The position numbers were made by a program, and so were the translations under genes. The notes below the pieces were generated by a model. The model searched no databases. It was given only the letters and a program-made list of their open reading frames with translations, and had not been told where the DNA came from. DNA of 64,000 bases from Protopterus annectens (Eukaryota; Chordata; Ceratodontiformes; Protopteridae). Below are positions 36,537 to 47,355 of this stretch, one piece after another (position 1 is the first letter of the stretch; each line of letters opens with the position of its first letter). The stretch spans positions 1,787,435,839 through 1,787,499,838 of the forward strand of contig NC_056743.1 in NCBI RefSeq assembly GCF_019279795.1, in the 5' to 3' direction.

Positions 36537-39107
36537 AAGAGAGTGTCTGATAGAGTGATGTTTATAAAGCTTGAAATTGATGGTGTAATGATGAATGTTG
36601 TTAGTGCATATGCTCCACAAGTTGGGTGTGCGATGGATGAGAAAGAAAAATTTTGGAGTGAGTTGGATGAAGTGGTGGTGAGTGTACCCAAGGGTAAGAG
36701 ACTAGTGATTGGAGCAGACTTCAATGGGTATGTTGGTGAAGTGAACAGAGGGGATGAGGAAGTGATGGGTAGGTATGGTGTTAAGGAGAGGAATGCAGAA
36801 GGTCAGATGATTGTGGATTTTGTGAAAAGGATGGACATGGCTGTGGTGAATACATATTTTAAGAATCGGGAGGAGCATAGGGTGACGTACAAGAGTGGAG
36901 GAAGATGCACACAGGTGGATTATATCTTATGTAGAAGGGCCAGTCTGAAGGAGATTGGAGACTGTAAAGTGGTGACTGGGGAAAGTGTAGTTAAGCAGCA
37001 TAGAATGGTGGTCTGCAGGATGATGTTGGTGATCAAGAAGCGGAGGAGGAGTGTGAAAGCAGTGCCAAGGATTAAATGGTGGAAGTTAAAAAAGGGTGAT
37101 TGTGAGGTGGAGTTCAGGGAAGAGTTAAGACAGGCACTGGGAGGCAATGAAGAGTTACCGAATAGCTGGGTAACTACAGCAGAGCTAGTAAGGGAGACTG
37201 CTAGGAAGGTGCTTGGTGTGACATCTGGACAGAGGAAGGAGGACAAGGAGACATGGTGGTGGAATGAGGAAGTACAGGAGAGTATACAGAGGAAGAGGCT
37301 GGTGAAGAAGAAGTGGGATTGTCAAAGAGATGAAGAAAGTAGACATGAGTATAAGGAGATGAGGCGCATGGCAAAGAGGGAGGTGGCGAAGGCTAAGGAT
37401 AAGGAATCTAGAGAGTTGTATGAGAAACTGGACACTAAAGAGGGAGAAAATGACCTGTACCAATTGGCTAGACAGAGGGACAGAGCTGGGAAAGATGTGC
37501 AGCAGGTAAGGGTGATAAAGGACAGTGAGGGAAACGTACTCACAAGTGAGGAGAGTGTGTTGAGTAGATGGAAAGAGTACTTTGAAGGGCTGATGAATGA
37601 AGAGAATGAGAGAGAGAGAAGGTTGCATGATGTGGGGATAGTGAATCAGGAAGTGCAACAGATTAGCAAGGAGGAAGTAAGGATAGCTATGAAGAGGATG
37701 AAGAATGGAAAGGCTGTTGGCCCAGATGACATACCAGTGGAAGCATGGAGGTGCTTAGGAGAAATGGCAGTAGAATTTTTAACCAGATTGTTTAATGAAA
37801 TTTTGGAAAGTCAGAGAATGCCTGAGGAGTGGAGAAAAAGTGTTTTGGTACCTATCTTTAAGAATAAGGGTGATGTGCAGAGCTGCAGTAACTATAGAGG
37901 GATAAAATTGATCAGTCACAGCTTGAAGTTATGGGAAAGAGTAGTGGAAGCTAGGTTAAGAAGGGAGGTGATGATTAGTGATCAGCAGTATGGTTTCATG
38001 CCAGGAAAGAGCACTACAGATGCAATATTTGCTCTGAGAGTGTTGTTGGAGAAATACAGAGAAGGTCATAAGGAGTTGCATTGTGTCTTTGTGGACTTAG
38101 AGAAAGCATATGACAGGGTGCCTAGAGAGGAGTTGTGGTATTGTATGAGGAAGTTGGGAGTGGCAGAGAAGTATGTAAGAGTGGTACAGGATATGTACAA
38201 GGGTAGTGTGACATTGGTGAGGACTGAGGTGGGAGTGACAGACACATTTAAGGTGGAGGTGGGATTACATCAAGGATCAGCTCTGAGCCCTTTCTTATTT
38301 GCAGTGGTGATGGACAGGTTGATAGATTAGATTAGACAGGAGGCCCTGTGAACTATGATGTTTGCAGATGACATTGTGATATGTAGTGATAGTAGGGTCC
38401 AGATTGAGGAGACCCTGTAGAGGTAGAGATATGCTTTAGAGAGGAGAAGAATGAAGGTCAGCAGGGCAAAAACAGAATATATGTGTGTAAATGAGAGGGA
38501 GGGTAGAGGAATGGTGAGGATGCAGGGGGTAGAGTTGGTAAAGGTGGATGAGTTTAAGTACTTGGGATCAACAGTTCAGAGTAATGTTGAGTGTGGAAGA
38601 GAGGTGAAGAAGAGAGTACAGGCAGGGTGGAATGGGTGGAGAAGAGTGTCAGGAGTGATTTGTGACAGACGGGTACCAATAAGAGTGAAAGGGAAGGTCT
38701 ACAAGAGGGTAGTGAGACCAACTATGTTATATGGGTTGGAGACGGTAGCATTGATGAAAAGGCAGGAGTCAGAGCTGGATGTGGCAGAGTTAAAGATGTT
38801 AAGATTTGCACTGGGTGTGACTAGGATGGACAGGATTAGGAATCAGTATATTAGAGGGTCAGCTCAGGTTGGACAGTTTGGAGACAAAGCAAGAGAGGCG
38901 AGATTGCCTTGGTTTGGACATGTGGTGAGGAGGGATGCTGGGTATATTGGGAAAAGGATGCTAAGGATGGAGCTGCCAGGTAAGAGGAAGGCCTAAGATA
39001 AGGTTTATGGATGTGGTGAGAGAGGACATGCAGGCGGTTGGTGTGAAAGAGCATGATGCAGAGGACAGGAAGAAATGGAAACATATGATCCGCTGTGGCG
39101 ACCCCTA
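36537..39107 (+). pseudogene. RTE endonuclease-reverse transcriptase, broken
   Basis: A long open stretch runs to 38330. Endonuclease motifs: [31 protein letters not shown] followed by VDYILCRR, and QHRMVV near the end of the domain. A basic linker follows, then the reverse transcriptase: [61 protein letters not shown] (motif A), [18 protein letters not shown] (motif B). A stop after MDRLID (38328) and two more follow. The MMFADDIVIC box (about 38359) is intact after the first stops. From 38451 the C-terminal part continues (EFKYLGSTVQ, RPTMLYGLE, LRFALGVTRMDRIRNQYIRG, WFGHVVRR). A frameshift near 38995 is followed by the final RFMDVVREDM segment. There are few differences from an intact frame, so this copy is young. 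Confidence 0.95.
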
Positions 39108-39146
39108 ACGGGAACAGCCAAAAGAAGATGATGATGATGATGATGA
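36537..39146 (+). mobile_element. RTE-clade LINE, 5'-truncated
   Basis: It is flanked by a 7 bp duplication ATAAGTG (36530-36536 and 39147-39153) and inserted into a Penelope copy. It begins inside the endonuclease and ends with GCTGTGGCGACCCCTAACGG, a GAACAGCC segment and a (GAT)n tail at about 39127-39146, the typical RTE/Expander-type 3' end. At 2.6 kb it lacks only the first part of the element. It is the best candidate partner for the SINEs with the same tail. Confidence 0.95.
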
Positions 39147-39290
39147 TAAGTGTTAAAGTAAAAGCCAAACAAATCACTAAAGATTATAAATATATGAAAA
39201 CCCAATGGCTGACCATTAAAAAATATCACTCATTTATGATAGGCTCTTAATTTTAACAAGGGAGAAAAGAAAATTCATAAAAATTTGACT
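39147..39290 (-). mobile_element. Penelope-like element fragment, continued after RTE
   Basis: Reverse complement of the Penelope coding end and early 3' UTR: LLKLRAYHK then a stop and TGATATTTTTTAATGGTCA, matching 45715-45830. It is 5'-truncated at about 39280-39290. Confidence 0.8.
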
Positions 39291-39358
39291 GACCCACCAT
39301 TGAGACAATTTGTTGACCCAAGGGTGTCAGCTACTGCACCTATAGCTAAATTTTTGGA

Positions 39359-40016
39359 CAGTTCCTAGCTTCTTTCAGCCCCCTGATATAAAAAACGCTA
39401 AACGCGCGTTTTTTAGCTTGTACCTACTCAGCACAGATCCTCGTGGTGGCCAGCAGAGTAATCCAAGCTTCAGAGAGCTAAAAAAGCAACTTTACCTGAT
39501 TTAAGTATATTTTTTGTGGCTTTCCACTTCTATTTTATCTAGCAACTGTATTTCGCCTGCTTGCTGATACATTGTTATTGTTTATTCTGCATTTATTCTG
39601 TTATTGCACTTGTTTCTCAGTTTGTTACTTTTAAAATCTGTAACTGTTGCAAATTGTTTGTGTAGGCTGTGATAGCCGATTTATAGCATTTATAAGTGTT
39701 TACTGTAGCTGCTTCTGCTTGTTTTCTGAAAAAAAAAAAAAAAAAAAAAATATCTCTTGTTTTCCCGCCTTACTGAGCTAGAATAGTCCAGTTTCAGAGC
39801 TTGCTGATCCCTGGGCTTTGTTTGCAGTTCCTGTTACTGATTCTTTACCTAATTTGGAAGAGAGGAAGTTCCCTTGCTTACCAGTGGGAGTGGGAAGCAT
39901 TGAGCTGCCTGTTGGTCCAATTTTGTGAGGTTTCAGCCAGCAACTTGTAGTTTATTGATCGTTTTGGGCCAGTTCCTAGCTTCTTTCAGCCCCCTGATAT
40001 AAAAAACGCTAAACGC
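39359..40016 (+). promoter_or_regulatory. CR1 5' UTR with duplicated 47 bp block and hairpin
   Basis: The same 47 bases occur at 39359-39405 and 39970-40016 (starting CAGTTCCTAGCTTCTTTCAG, ending AACGCTAAACGC), 611 bp apart. Both copies contain GATATAAAAAACGC. The second runs into a stem-loop at 40007-40032 (CGCTAAAC/GTTTAGCG). A poly-A run lies at 39729-39750. A tandem, monomer-like promoter is a reasonable reading but not shown. Confidence 0.6.
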
Positions 40017-40372
40017 CGCTTGCGGTTTAGCGATGAAAGAGAGCTGCTACCGTTGCACACTAGGGCAGCACCGGTTAAGCAGATTTAAACTATTAGGGCT
40101 ACCTAAAGTCCACTCTTCAAATTTTCCCTTAAAACTACCTTCCTCGAACTATACTACTGATCTAATCAGCATATCCTATAACTAAATAGATCATCTCTAC
40201 CTGACTCTGAGTAGCATATTCTGTATCTGTCAAACCTAGCACTTGCTCCTACAGTACTTATCACCGAGATACAGCACTCTTGTTATAGATAGTACCCCAA
40301 AAGGTGAACCCCATTTCTCGGACACCCACATCCCCGGAATCTCTTTTAAAGTTTTTGTCTATTCCTTCTAGC

Positions 40373-41314
40373 ATGTCGAGGGATCAGTTGCTAGTATCCT
40401 CTCCTGCTCAGCTGGTGAACCTGGGAATATTGAGGCAATGTTACAATTGCCTCATGTACACAGACAACCCTCTCCTCCTCCCACAAAACACAAATACATG
40501 CGAGAGATGCAACTATACGGCCAAACTGGAGGCTGAGCTCTCTCAACTTAGGACTGGCAAGACCAGACAGGAGGAGAAGGTTACCACACACACTATAGAC
40601 CCAGTCTCACATAGTACCATCACAACCTCAAATCATACACATAAACACACAAAGACATACTCGGACGCTCTGATCAGAAATCTACCAAAACAGCAGAGGC
40701 CACCAAAGCAGACACCCAAACAACCACCACCTCAGAACACAACACCTGCAACACATAGACCTCACAGTCAGGGTGTCAAACAGTCACAGCCCTTAAGGCC
40801 AAACACAATGCCAGACACACTAGTCATTGGTGACTCCATAGTCAGACACACTGACGTCCCGCTTACCAGACTGAGTAAGGAGAGAGTTACAGTAAGCTGC
40901 CTGTCGGGCGCTAGAATCCGCCACATAACGCAAGCACTCAGGTCTCTCAACAGCAGGTACAAATACGACTCAGTCATTGTCCACGCTGGTGTAAACGACC
41001 TGAGACGTACCTCCTTGGACTACATGAAAAGAGACATTGAGGAGCTCTCTGATTATGTAGCCCAGGCAGGTATGACCCTGACCTTGAGCAGTATCCTACC
41101 TTCACCAAGAATGATGCCACAATACAGAGATAAGATGATCAGCTTTAACAATTGGCTTAAACTCTGGTGTCATTCAAAGGGGATCCAATGTCTGTCTGCC
41201 TGGGATGACATGCTGGACAAGCCACGCTGCTTCGCAAGGGATGGCTTGCACCTGTCACCCCTGGGATTCCGGATATTGGCAAAGGCTCTTGCCACCCCCA
41301 TAGTGCCTTTTTAG
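40373..41314 (+). CDS. CR1 ORF1 protein, zinc-finger-like region plus SGNH esterase, intact
   Basis: Codes for the accessory protein of CR1 LINEs, 313 residues. I chose the ATG at 40373 (MSRDQLLVSSPAQLVNL); an in-frame GTG at 40304 is less likely. Residues 23-46 hold a CYNC...CERC pair of cysteine knuckles, part of a PHD/zinc-like finger. A charged coiled region (AKLEAELSQLRTGK) and a low-complexity Pro/Thr/Gln linker follow. From about 150 is an SGNH (GDSL-like) hydrolase domain: GDSIVRH (Ser at 155), GVNDLRR (Asn at 208), and DGLHLSPLGF (Asp 290, His 293). All expected catalytic residues are present. CR1 ORF1 esterase domains are established for the family; their substrate is uncertain, with a membrane-lipid role proposed. 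The frame is fully open, unlike every other element gene in the window. Confidence 0.95.
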   Translation: MSRDQLLVSSPAQLVNLGILRQCYNCLMYTDNPLLLPQNTNTCERCNYTAKLEAELSQLRTGKTRQEEKVTTHTIDPVSHSTITTSNHTHKHTKTYSDALIRNLPKQQRPPKQTPKQPPPQNTTPATHRPHSQGVKQSQPLRPNTMPDTLVIGDSIVRHTDVPLTRLSKERVTVSCLSGARIRHITQALRSLNSRYKYDSVIVHAGVNDLRRTSLDYMKRDIEELSDYVAQAGMTLTLSSILPSPRMMPQYRDKMISFNNWLKLWCHSKGIQCLSAWDDMLDKPRCFARDGLHLSPLGFRILAKALATPIVPF

Positions 41315-41375
41315 GCAAGGCTCAAATTCTAAACCTACCACCCTAGAACACAAAAAAGAAAAAAAACTAAGGGTA

Positions 41376-44145
41376 ATGCTGCTCAGTGACAGAAGTCTAA
41401 ATCTCAAAATGCACGCACTCGAGGCCCTTCTCAGTATGGAGAACATCGATGTCTGTGCTGTGACAGAAACCTGGTTCAAGGCTCCTGAGAGCACCCCAGC
41501 ACTAACAGGTTTTACCTCATACCATGCTCCGCCCCAAAATCCGGACAATACCAAGAAAGGAGGGGGGGTATCCATATTCATCAAGGACACCCACACCTCA
41601 AGACTGGTGGCAACGCACGATGCATTGGAGACCATCCAGGTGCAATTAACCATAGGCAAGACTGCTCTGCAAATTGTAGCATGTTACAGGCCACCCTCAC
41701 AAACTCAGGAACCTCACATGGCTTTCCTGAAAACACTGGAGGGGATAAATGTATCTCCAAACACCATCATACTAGGTGATTTCAATTACCCTAATATAGA
41801 CTGGGAACACTACTCAAGCCCAAACACCCTAGCCCAAAAGTTCCTGGAACTCATAAACTCAAATGCCATGGAACAACTAGTCACCATCCCCACAAGAGGA
41901 GAAAACATACTTGATCTCATCATCACGAACATGGGAGCACAATGTTCAACACCGAAGTATACCCCTCACTGGTGAGATCAGATCACAAACTAATCTTGCT
42001 GGAGGTCCTCATCCCACCCCCACCTGAAATAAAAGACCACAGTAAAACTTCGAAAGCCGACTTCACACTTCTAAAGACTAGTGTGGTCTCCTTTAAGGCC
42101 CCCGAGCCAGCGGAAAACAGTACTCAAGCCGCTGAATCACTTACAAATGCCTTCTACCAGCACCTGCAGGACTGCATGGATAAGGCAATCCCAAGCAAAA
42201 CAAAGACTCTTTGTACCAAGGGCAAGCGTCCAGTCTGGTGGACCCCAGCCATAAACAAACTCTACAACAAAAGGAAGAAGCTACTACAAGATAGAGCAAA
42301 ATCCTTAAAAGGTAAGACACCTTTGATCACTATAAGTAAAAAGCTAAGAGCTCTCATAAAATCATCCAAAGCAAATTTTGAGAGAAAAATAGCTAAAGAC
42401 TCAAAAGACAATCATAAGGCCTTCTTTAGCTATGTTAGAAACCTGGGAGGAAACTCCCAGATATGCTCAGAACTAGTTCAAAATGATGTGAAGATTACTG
42501 ATCCTACAGACATTGCCAACATACTGGCTGACAGGTTCAGTGCAAACTTCTCCCCCGCAAAAGGAGAGATATCTATACCAAATGGTTGCAGCCCTCCAAA
42601 CATCTCAAACGCCCAAGTGAGAACTGCTCTCTCCAAAGCAAAAAACACAGCATCCATGGGACCTGATGGTGTCCCAGGCTGTGTGCTCCATGAACTCAAC
42701 GAGGAATTAAACCCACAGCTAGGACAGCTGTTTAATCATAGTCTCACCTCTGGATACGCACTCCAGGAGTGGCGCTGCGACTGTGGTCCCACTTCACAAA
42801 GGCGGTGCCTCCACAGACCCTGGAAATTACCGCCCATTAGCTTGACAAGCCTTATCTGCAAAGCTATGGAGAGGATCATAATGGACCTCATAAATAAAGA
42901 CATAGGGAATTTGCAGACTTTGGATCCAACCCAGTTTGTGTCAAAGGCAGATCATGCCTTTTAAACTTGGTTGACTTTTTCGAAACAGTCACCAAAGCCA
43001 TTGATGAGGGAAAGGCAGTCCATACAGCCTACCTCGATCTGGCGAAGGCCTTCACACAATACCCCACTCGGGTATCATTGCAAAACTCATCAGCTTAAAT
43101 GTTAACCCATATATCACAAGATGGGTTGCAAACTGGCTGAGCGACAGAACCCACAGGGTCAGAGTTGCTGGCGCCATGTCAGACTCAAAGCCTGTCACAA
43201 GTGGTGTCCCACAGGGCTCAGTCCTGGGCCCACTCTTGTTTGGCATCTACTTTTCTGAAGTACAAGCAAACACAGGAGGGTTATGGCTGACAAAGTTTGC
43301 AGATGACTGCAAACTGGGCGCCGTAGTCGAAATCACATCTGACACAGATATCCTTCAGAAGGGTCTCACAGAAATGGATGACTGGTGCCAGAGCCATGGC
43401 CTAAAGTTAAATGCCAAAAAATGCATAGTCATACCTTTCGGGAAAAACAAGGTTACCCCTAGCTACCATATAGGTGGTAATCCTCTGAGCACAGAAGAAG
43501 TTATCAGGGACCTGGGGACCCAGGTTGACAGTAGCCTGTCATTCGACACCCATGTAGCTAAAGTAGTTAGGAAGACCTTCTACATTGCCCACCTTATCAT
43601 GAAGGGATTCACATCTAGATCAAGGGAGGTCATAGTCTCCTATACTCATCACTCATCAGACCAATGATTGAGTACAATGCCCCATTCGGAATGTATCTGA
43701 CCCGACACTTGCAGCAGCTGGAGAGGCCACAAAAGTTCCTCACCAAAAGGATAAAGGGTCTCAAAAATCTGTCCTATGCTGCCCGACTGAAAGAACTCCA
43801 GCTCTATTCAGTCGCCACCGCTTGCTCAGAGGTGACCTTTGCCTGACATACAAGGCCATGTCAAACCCAGATTTGATGAATATGCTTCACCTCAAAAAAT
43901 CTAGATCCGTCAGAGCCACAAGGGCGGGAGACTTAAACCTCGACACGGCTATTAATAGGACATCCTGGAGGGATAGATTCATCACCCAAAGACTCCCTAT
44001 GCTGTGGAACAAAATCCCAGTATATGTGAGGCAGAGCACCTCGCTGGCCTTGTTCAAGAGAAATCTTGACCAATGGATGGGAGATCGCAGATATACTCCA
44101 GGGATTACCTCAGTGTCACTGCTAGACAGAGGCACAGCAAAATAA
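41376..44145 (+). pseudogene. CR1 ORF2: endonuclease and reverse transcriptase, frameshifted
   Basis: It starts at the ATG at 41376 (MLLSDRSLNLKMHALEALLS), 61 bp after ORF1. Endonuclease: CAVTETWFK, GGGVSIFIK, IVACYRPPS, ILGDFNYPNIDWE (41771) and, after a shift near 41940, RSDHKL (about 41976). Linker: KRPVWWTPAINKLYN, KANFERKIAKDSKDNHKAFF. Reverse transcriptase: SMGPDGVPGCVL (about 42655), ISLTSLICKAMERIIM, YLDLAKAF (about 43032), TSGVPQGSVLGPLLFGIYF (43198) and KFADDCKLG (43293), so the active-site box survives. C-terminal: VIRDLGTQVDSSLSFD, QQLERPQKFLTKRIKGL, LWNKIPVYVRQSTSLALFK. About five frameshifts (about 41940, 42775-42830, 42950, 43053, 43660, 43835) break it; few true stops occur. 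Confidence 0.95.
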
Positions 44146-44261
44146 TGGGTATAGTTCCCCATACAAAAGGGGTGGCGTAAGCCACAAAACTATGGGCTAG
44201 GCTTATAAATGCCCTCAGGCAGATAGCCTAGTATGAACCTATGAACCTATGAACCTATAAG

Positions 44262-46140
44262 AAGGAGTCGAACAAATTTGTCCATCTTAGTAGGCACTCT
44301 TGGAATTTTCTTAGCAAATGTAATGAGTTATATTTTAATGAAGCACTTACTTTTTTGACTATTGATTTTAAAGATTTGTATACCTGTATTCCACATAGTA
44401 CAGGCTTAGAATGATTTATGGATTTTTTATTTTCTGAAACTACCCTATCTCTTGATAGGATTAATGTATTTGTCAGCCTGCTGTCCCTAGTTTTGAATAA
44501 CAATTTCATCACATTTGACCATAATTTTTTCCATCAAGTAAAGGGTATAGCAATGGGTTCAGCGTGCGGTTCAATGTACGCTAATATTGTGATGACTTAA
44601 TGGGAGAAAAGGTGTGTGTTTGGAAGTGCCTTTAAGGATTGCTGGGTGTTTATATACTTGATACCTGGATGATATGTTTGTTGGATCGAAGGACAGGGTG
44701 GAACTGATTCCATCTTTCGTAGAATATCTTAATAGTGCAACGGACTTCCTGTCTTTTACATACAAAACAGTGAAGGACCAGATTTCCTACTTGGAAAAAT
44801 CTCTAGAATTTTTAGGAAGGCTACCTGTTCGATTAGCTATTTGCACTTTTCTAGTGTGCACCCTATCTCCCATAATAAAGGTGTTGTAAAAGGCCAGAAT
44901 GACAAATATGTTTGAAGAACTTGTAGAGGAATGTTATAACATTCAAACTATGTTGTTGATTAGGGAGTACCCAGAGTCCTTATTGATAATATAATATACA
45001 AAGTAATCCATAAAGGGGAGATTCAGTACTTTACCCCTATTCTTAGTAGATGTGTTTCTAATATTGAAAGCACCAATATGCAGGTCTTAGGACTGGCATC
45101 CATGGTAAAGTCCAGTTTTGGTAACAGCTTAATCTCCACCTTTAGTCATTAGATTCATTCTTTGTAAGAACTGATGTGGTGATGGAGAATTCGGAGAGTT
45201 TTGAAAAACTGGGGGAACGCCCTATTGTGGTTTATAAAAAAGGTTTGAGTTTTAAGTCCTTAGTGTCTGACACCAGTAAATTTAATATTAGTAACAAAGG
45301 TATGTTCCGATGTTTGGGGTGCAATTATTGTACATTTGTTCTTATAGGAGATGTTTTTGTGGTTAATGGCACTACTATTGGTGTACACCATGGGTTTAAC
45401 TGTCTTTCTAAGGGAGTAGTTTATGTTGCTACTTGCCAGTCGTGTCTTTTTTTCACGTAGGAAAAAAGGAAAGACCATTTAAGGAAAGAATGTATGAACA
45501 TCTACATGACATTAAGAATGTCAACACTATTAATGCTCTTGCCAAGCATGTGAAATTATACCCGGACCACTCTTTTAATTTTTTTGTAGTTAAACAAGTG
45601 ATCCCAAGTGTTAGGGGTGGTTCTTGGGGTTTGATACTTGAAAAGAGAGAGCTTGCTTGGCAGCTCCGTTTGAATGCTGGTTGTTTTCTCAGTATTAATG
45701 GGAATATTTCTATTTCTGCCTTGTTAAAATTAAGAGCCTATCATAGATGAGTGATACTTTTTAATGGTCAACTCTTGTTTTTTTTGTTTATTTATAATGT
45801 TCAGTGATTTGCTTGGATTTTACTTTAACACTTATAACTATACTTATTTTGTATAATATTTATTTATTGGTTTTATGTGACTGTGACTTTTAAGATTTTT
45901 TTGGCAGAAAATGTCATGTGATTTTTTTTGGCTTTTAAATACTCTTTTCTGCTTTTGCTGGTTATCTGATGAAGTCTTATATGTGCAAGATGAAAGCGCT
46001 TATGAATAAAGTTTTTTTATTTTAAATTTAATTCCCATACTTTGTGTTGTTTGTTCCCCATGTTGCGGTACCGGTTTTATTAGTTTGAAATCAAACCCTG
46101 AATCCTCTTTTCTGTTTCTTTAAATTTATTTCAACCACGT
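44262..46140 (+). mobile_element. Penelope-like element with GIY-YIG endonuclease, 5'-truncated and decayed
   Basis: Penelope reverse transcriptase begins at motif A (FLTIDFKDLYTCIPHS, about 44352-44400). Motif B is HQVKGIAMGSACGSMYANIV (about 44532-44590). The YLDDMF box is at 44662-44679, followed by EYLNSATDFLSFTYK. After a linker comes the C-terminal GIY-YIG endonuclease: FRCLGCNYC, GVVYVATCQSC, GKKERPFKERMYEHLHDIKN (about 45460-45520), LAKHVKLYPDHSF, and RGGSW with LEKRELAWQLRLNAG (about 45610-45680). Coding ends at 45750. The 3' UTR contains ATCTGATGAAGTCTTATATG and AATAAAG. Stops and shifts lie between blocks. It starts directly after the CR1 3' octamers, so its 5' part is missing. Confidence 0.9.
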
Positions 46141-46699
46141 GCTACAATGTTAGATGTGATGCAGAATTTCTCATCTTAATGCTGTTCAGAGTTCTGCAGC
46201 AAAGTGCACATGTGCCACTCTAAAATGCACTACTGATGGCATGCCAAATTAAATTTCTCAGTTTGTACCTTGAGCAGTGGACTCTCGTTCACTGCTTTGA
46301 AATGCTGCCGGTCAACAGTGCATTGCTAAAACCTGCATAAATGAGGAAAACACAAAAAAATGTCAGCATTAACAAATAGTGGGGAATAATAATGAAAAGG
46401 CAGGATTGTGAAGTTTCCTAGATCTGTGGGTGTTACAGCCTGATCATGTGCTCAGAAAGTACGCATTAACACTGTCGAGAGCACACTTTCTGGAATTAAA
46501 CCCTCAAGTCAGAGCAATAACAACACACACTCTGTCCTGGTTCTTATACCTTTTTGCTACCAACCAGGACCAGAAAAATGTACCTTTTTCATTTATTTGA
46601 GCATGTCTAGGTCAATGTGATATTGACAAATACTTTACACTAATAATAGCCCACACCACATTAATGTCAGGTTGCCAACACCCAGCTATTTCTTTTCTT
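46141..46699. other. No gene seen; one tRNA-like scar
   Basis: A minus-strand B-box-like GGGTTTAATTCC lies at about 46485-46500. A short stretch (GGCATGCCAAATTAAA, about 46239) recurs in reverse at about 35320, suggesting an old dispersed repeat. Confidence 0.4.
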
Positions 46700-46983
46700 T
46701 ATTTTCTGAGCAGCTTCCCTCCTCTCAGCTTAAATATAGAAATGGAATGTCATGGCCATTTATTTGCAACTTTGTTTCAATGTGTAATATAGCTGGGTCA
46801 GTCCTCTTCTCCTAGCACATAATTCTTCTACTTGCGAGAAATACATTTGTATCAGTAACCTGGAATCCATACTCTCTCATGCCTGACAAAGAGGAGATTG
46901 CCAGCACAGACACCACACCACTCACATCACATAGCCAAGCACAGCACACACCCACCTATGCAGAGGTCCTCAATAAAAACTTA
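46700..46983 (+). mobile_element. CR1 LINE, segment 1 (ORF1 start), before Tc1
   Basis: It parallels 40440-40690 of the intact CR1: TTGCGAGAAATACA for ATGCGAGAGATGCA, then an A/C-rich linker and a YAEVLNKNL equivalent of YSDALIRNL. It ends at the TA target of the Tc1 element and continues at 48844. The left limit is approximate. Confidence 0.7.
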
Positions 46984-47355
46984 CAGTGGATATAAAATGT
47001 GTATACACCCCTCTTAAAATGCCAGGTTTTTGTGATATAAAAAATGAGACCACAATAAATCATTTCAAAACTTTTCCCACTTTTAATGTGACCTATAATC
47101 TGTATAATTCAACTGAAAAACAAACAAATATGTTAGGGGAAAAATATAAAAAATAAAAAACATACAATAAGCTGGTTGCATAAGTGTGCACACCCTTAAA
47201 CAAATACTTTGCTGAATCATCTTTTGCTTTAATTACAACATTCAGTCTTCTTGGGTACACACCTGCCATTATTAAAGAGACCCCGATTAACCCCAAGTAA
47301 AGTTCAGCTGTCCTTGTAGGATTTTCCTGACATTTACTCAGTTGCCTGCTACAGC

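Larger units (their letters stand above)
39359..44260 (+). mobile_element. Near full-length CR1 LINE
   Basis: The order is a 5' UTR of about 1 kb with two promoter-like repeats, ORF1 (40373-41314), ORF2 (41376-44145, frameshifted), a short 3' UTR and a terminal octamer repeat TATGAACC (about 44231-44258). This is the CR1 layout and its usual 3' ending. It supplies the reference for the fragments at 1, 3985, 11855 and 46700. Its left boundary is not exactly fixed and may reach about 39290, where the Penelope fragment ends. Confidence 0.95.

Noticed and set aside
37185-37658. 157-codon minus frame inside the RTE LINE
   Set aside because: It is the reverse strand of RTE polymerase coding sequence, rich in Ser/Leu/Pro as expected for such a shadow.
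40304-40372. Upstream GTG start for CR1 ORF1
   Set aside because: GTG is not a usual start in vertebrates, and the ATG at 40373 begins just before the cysteine-pair region.
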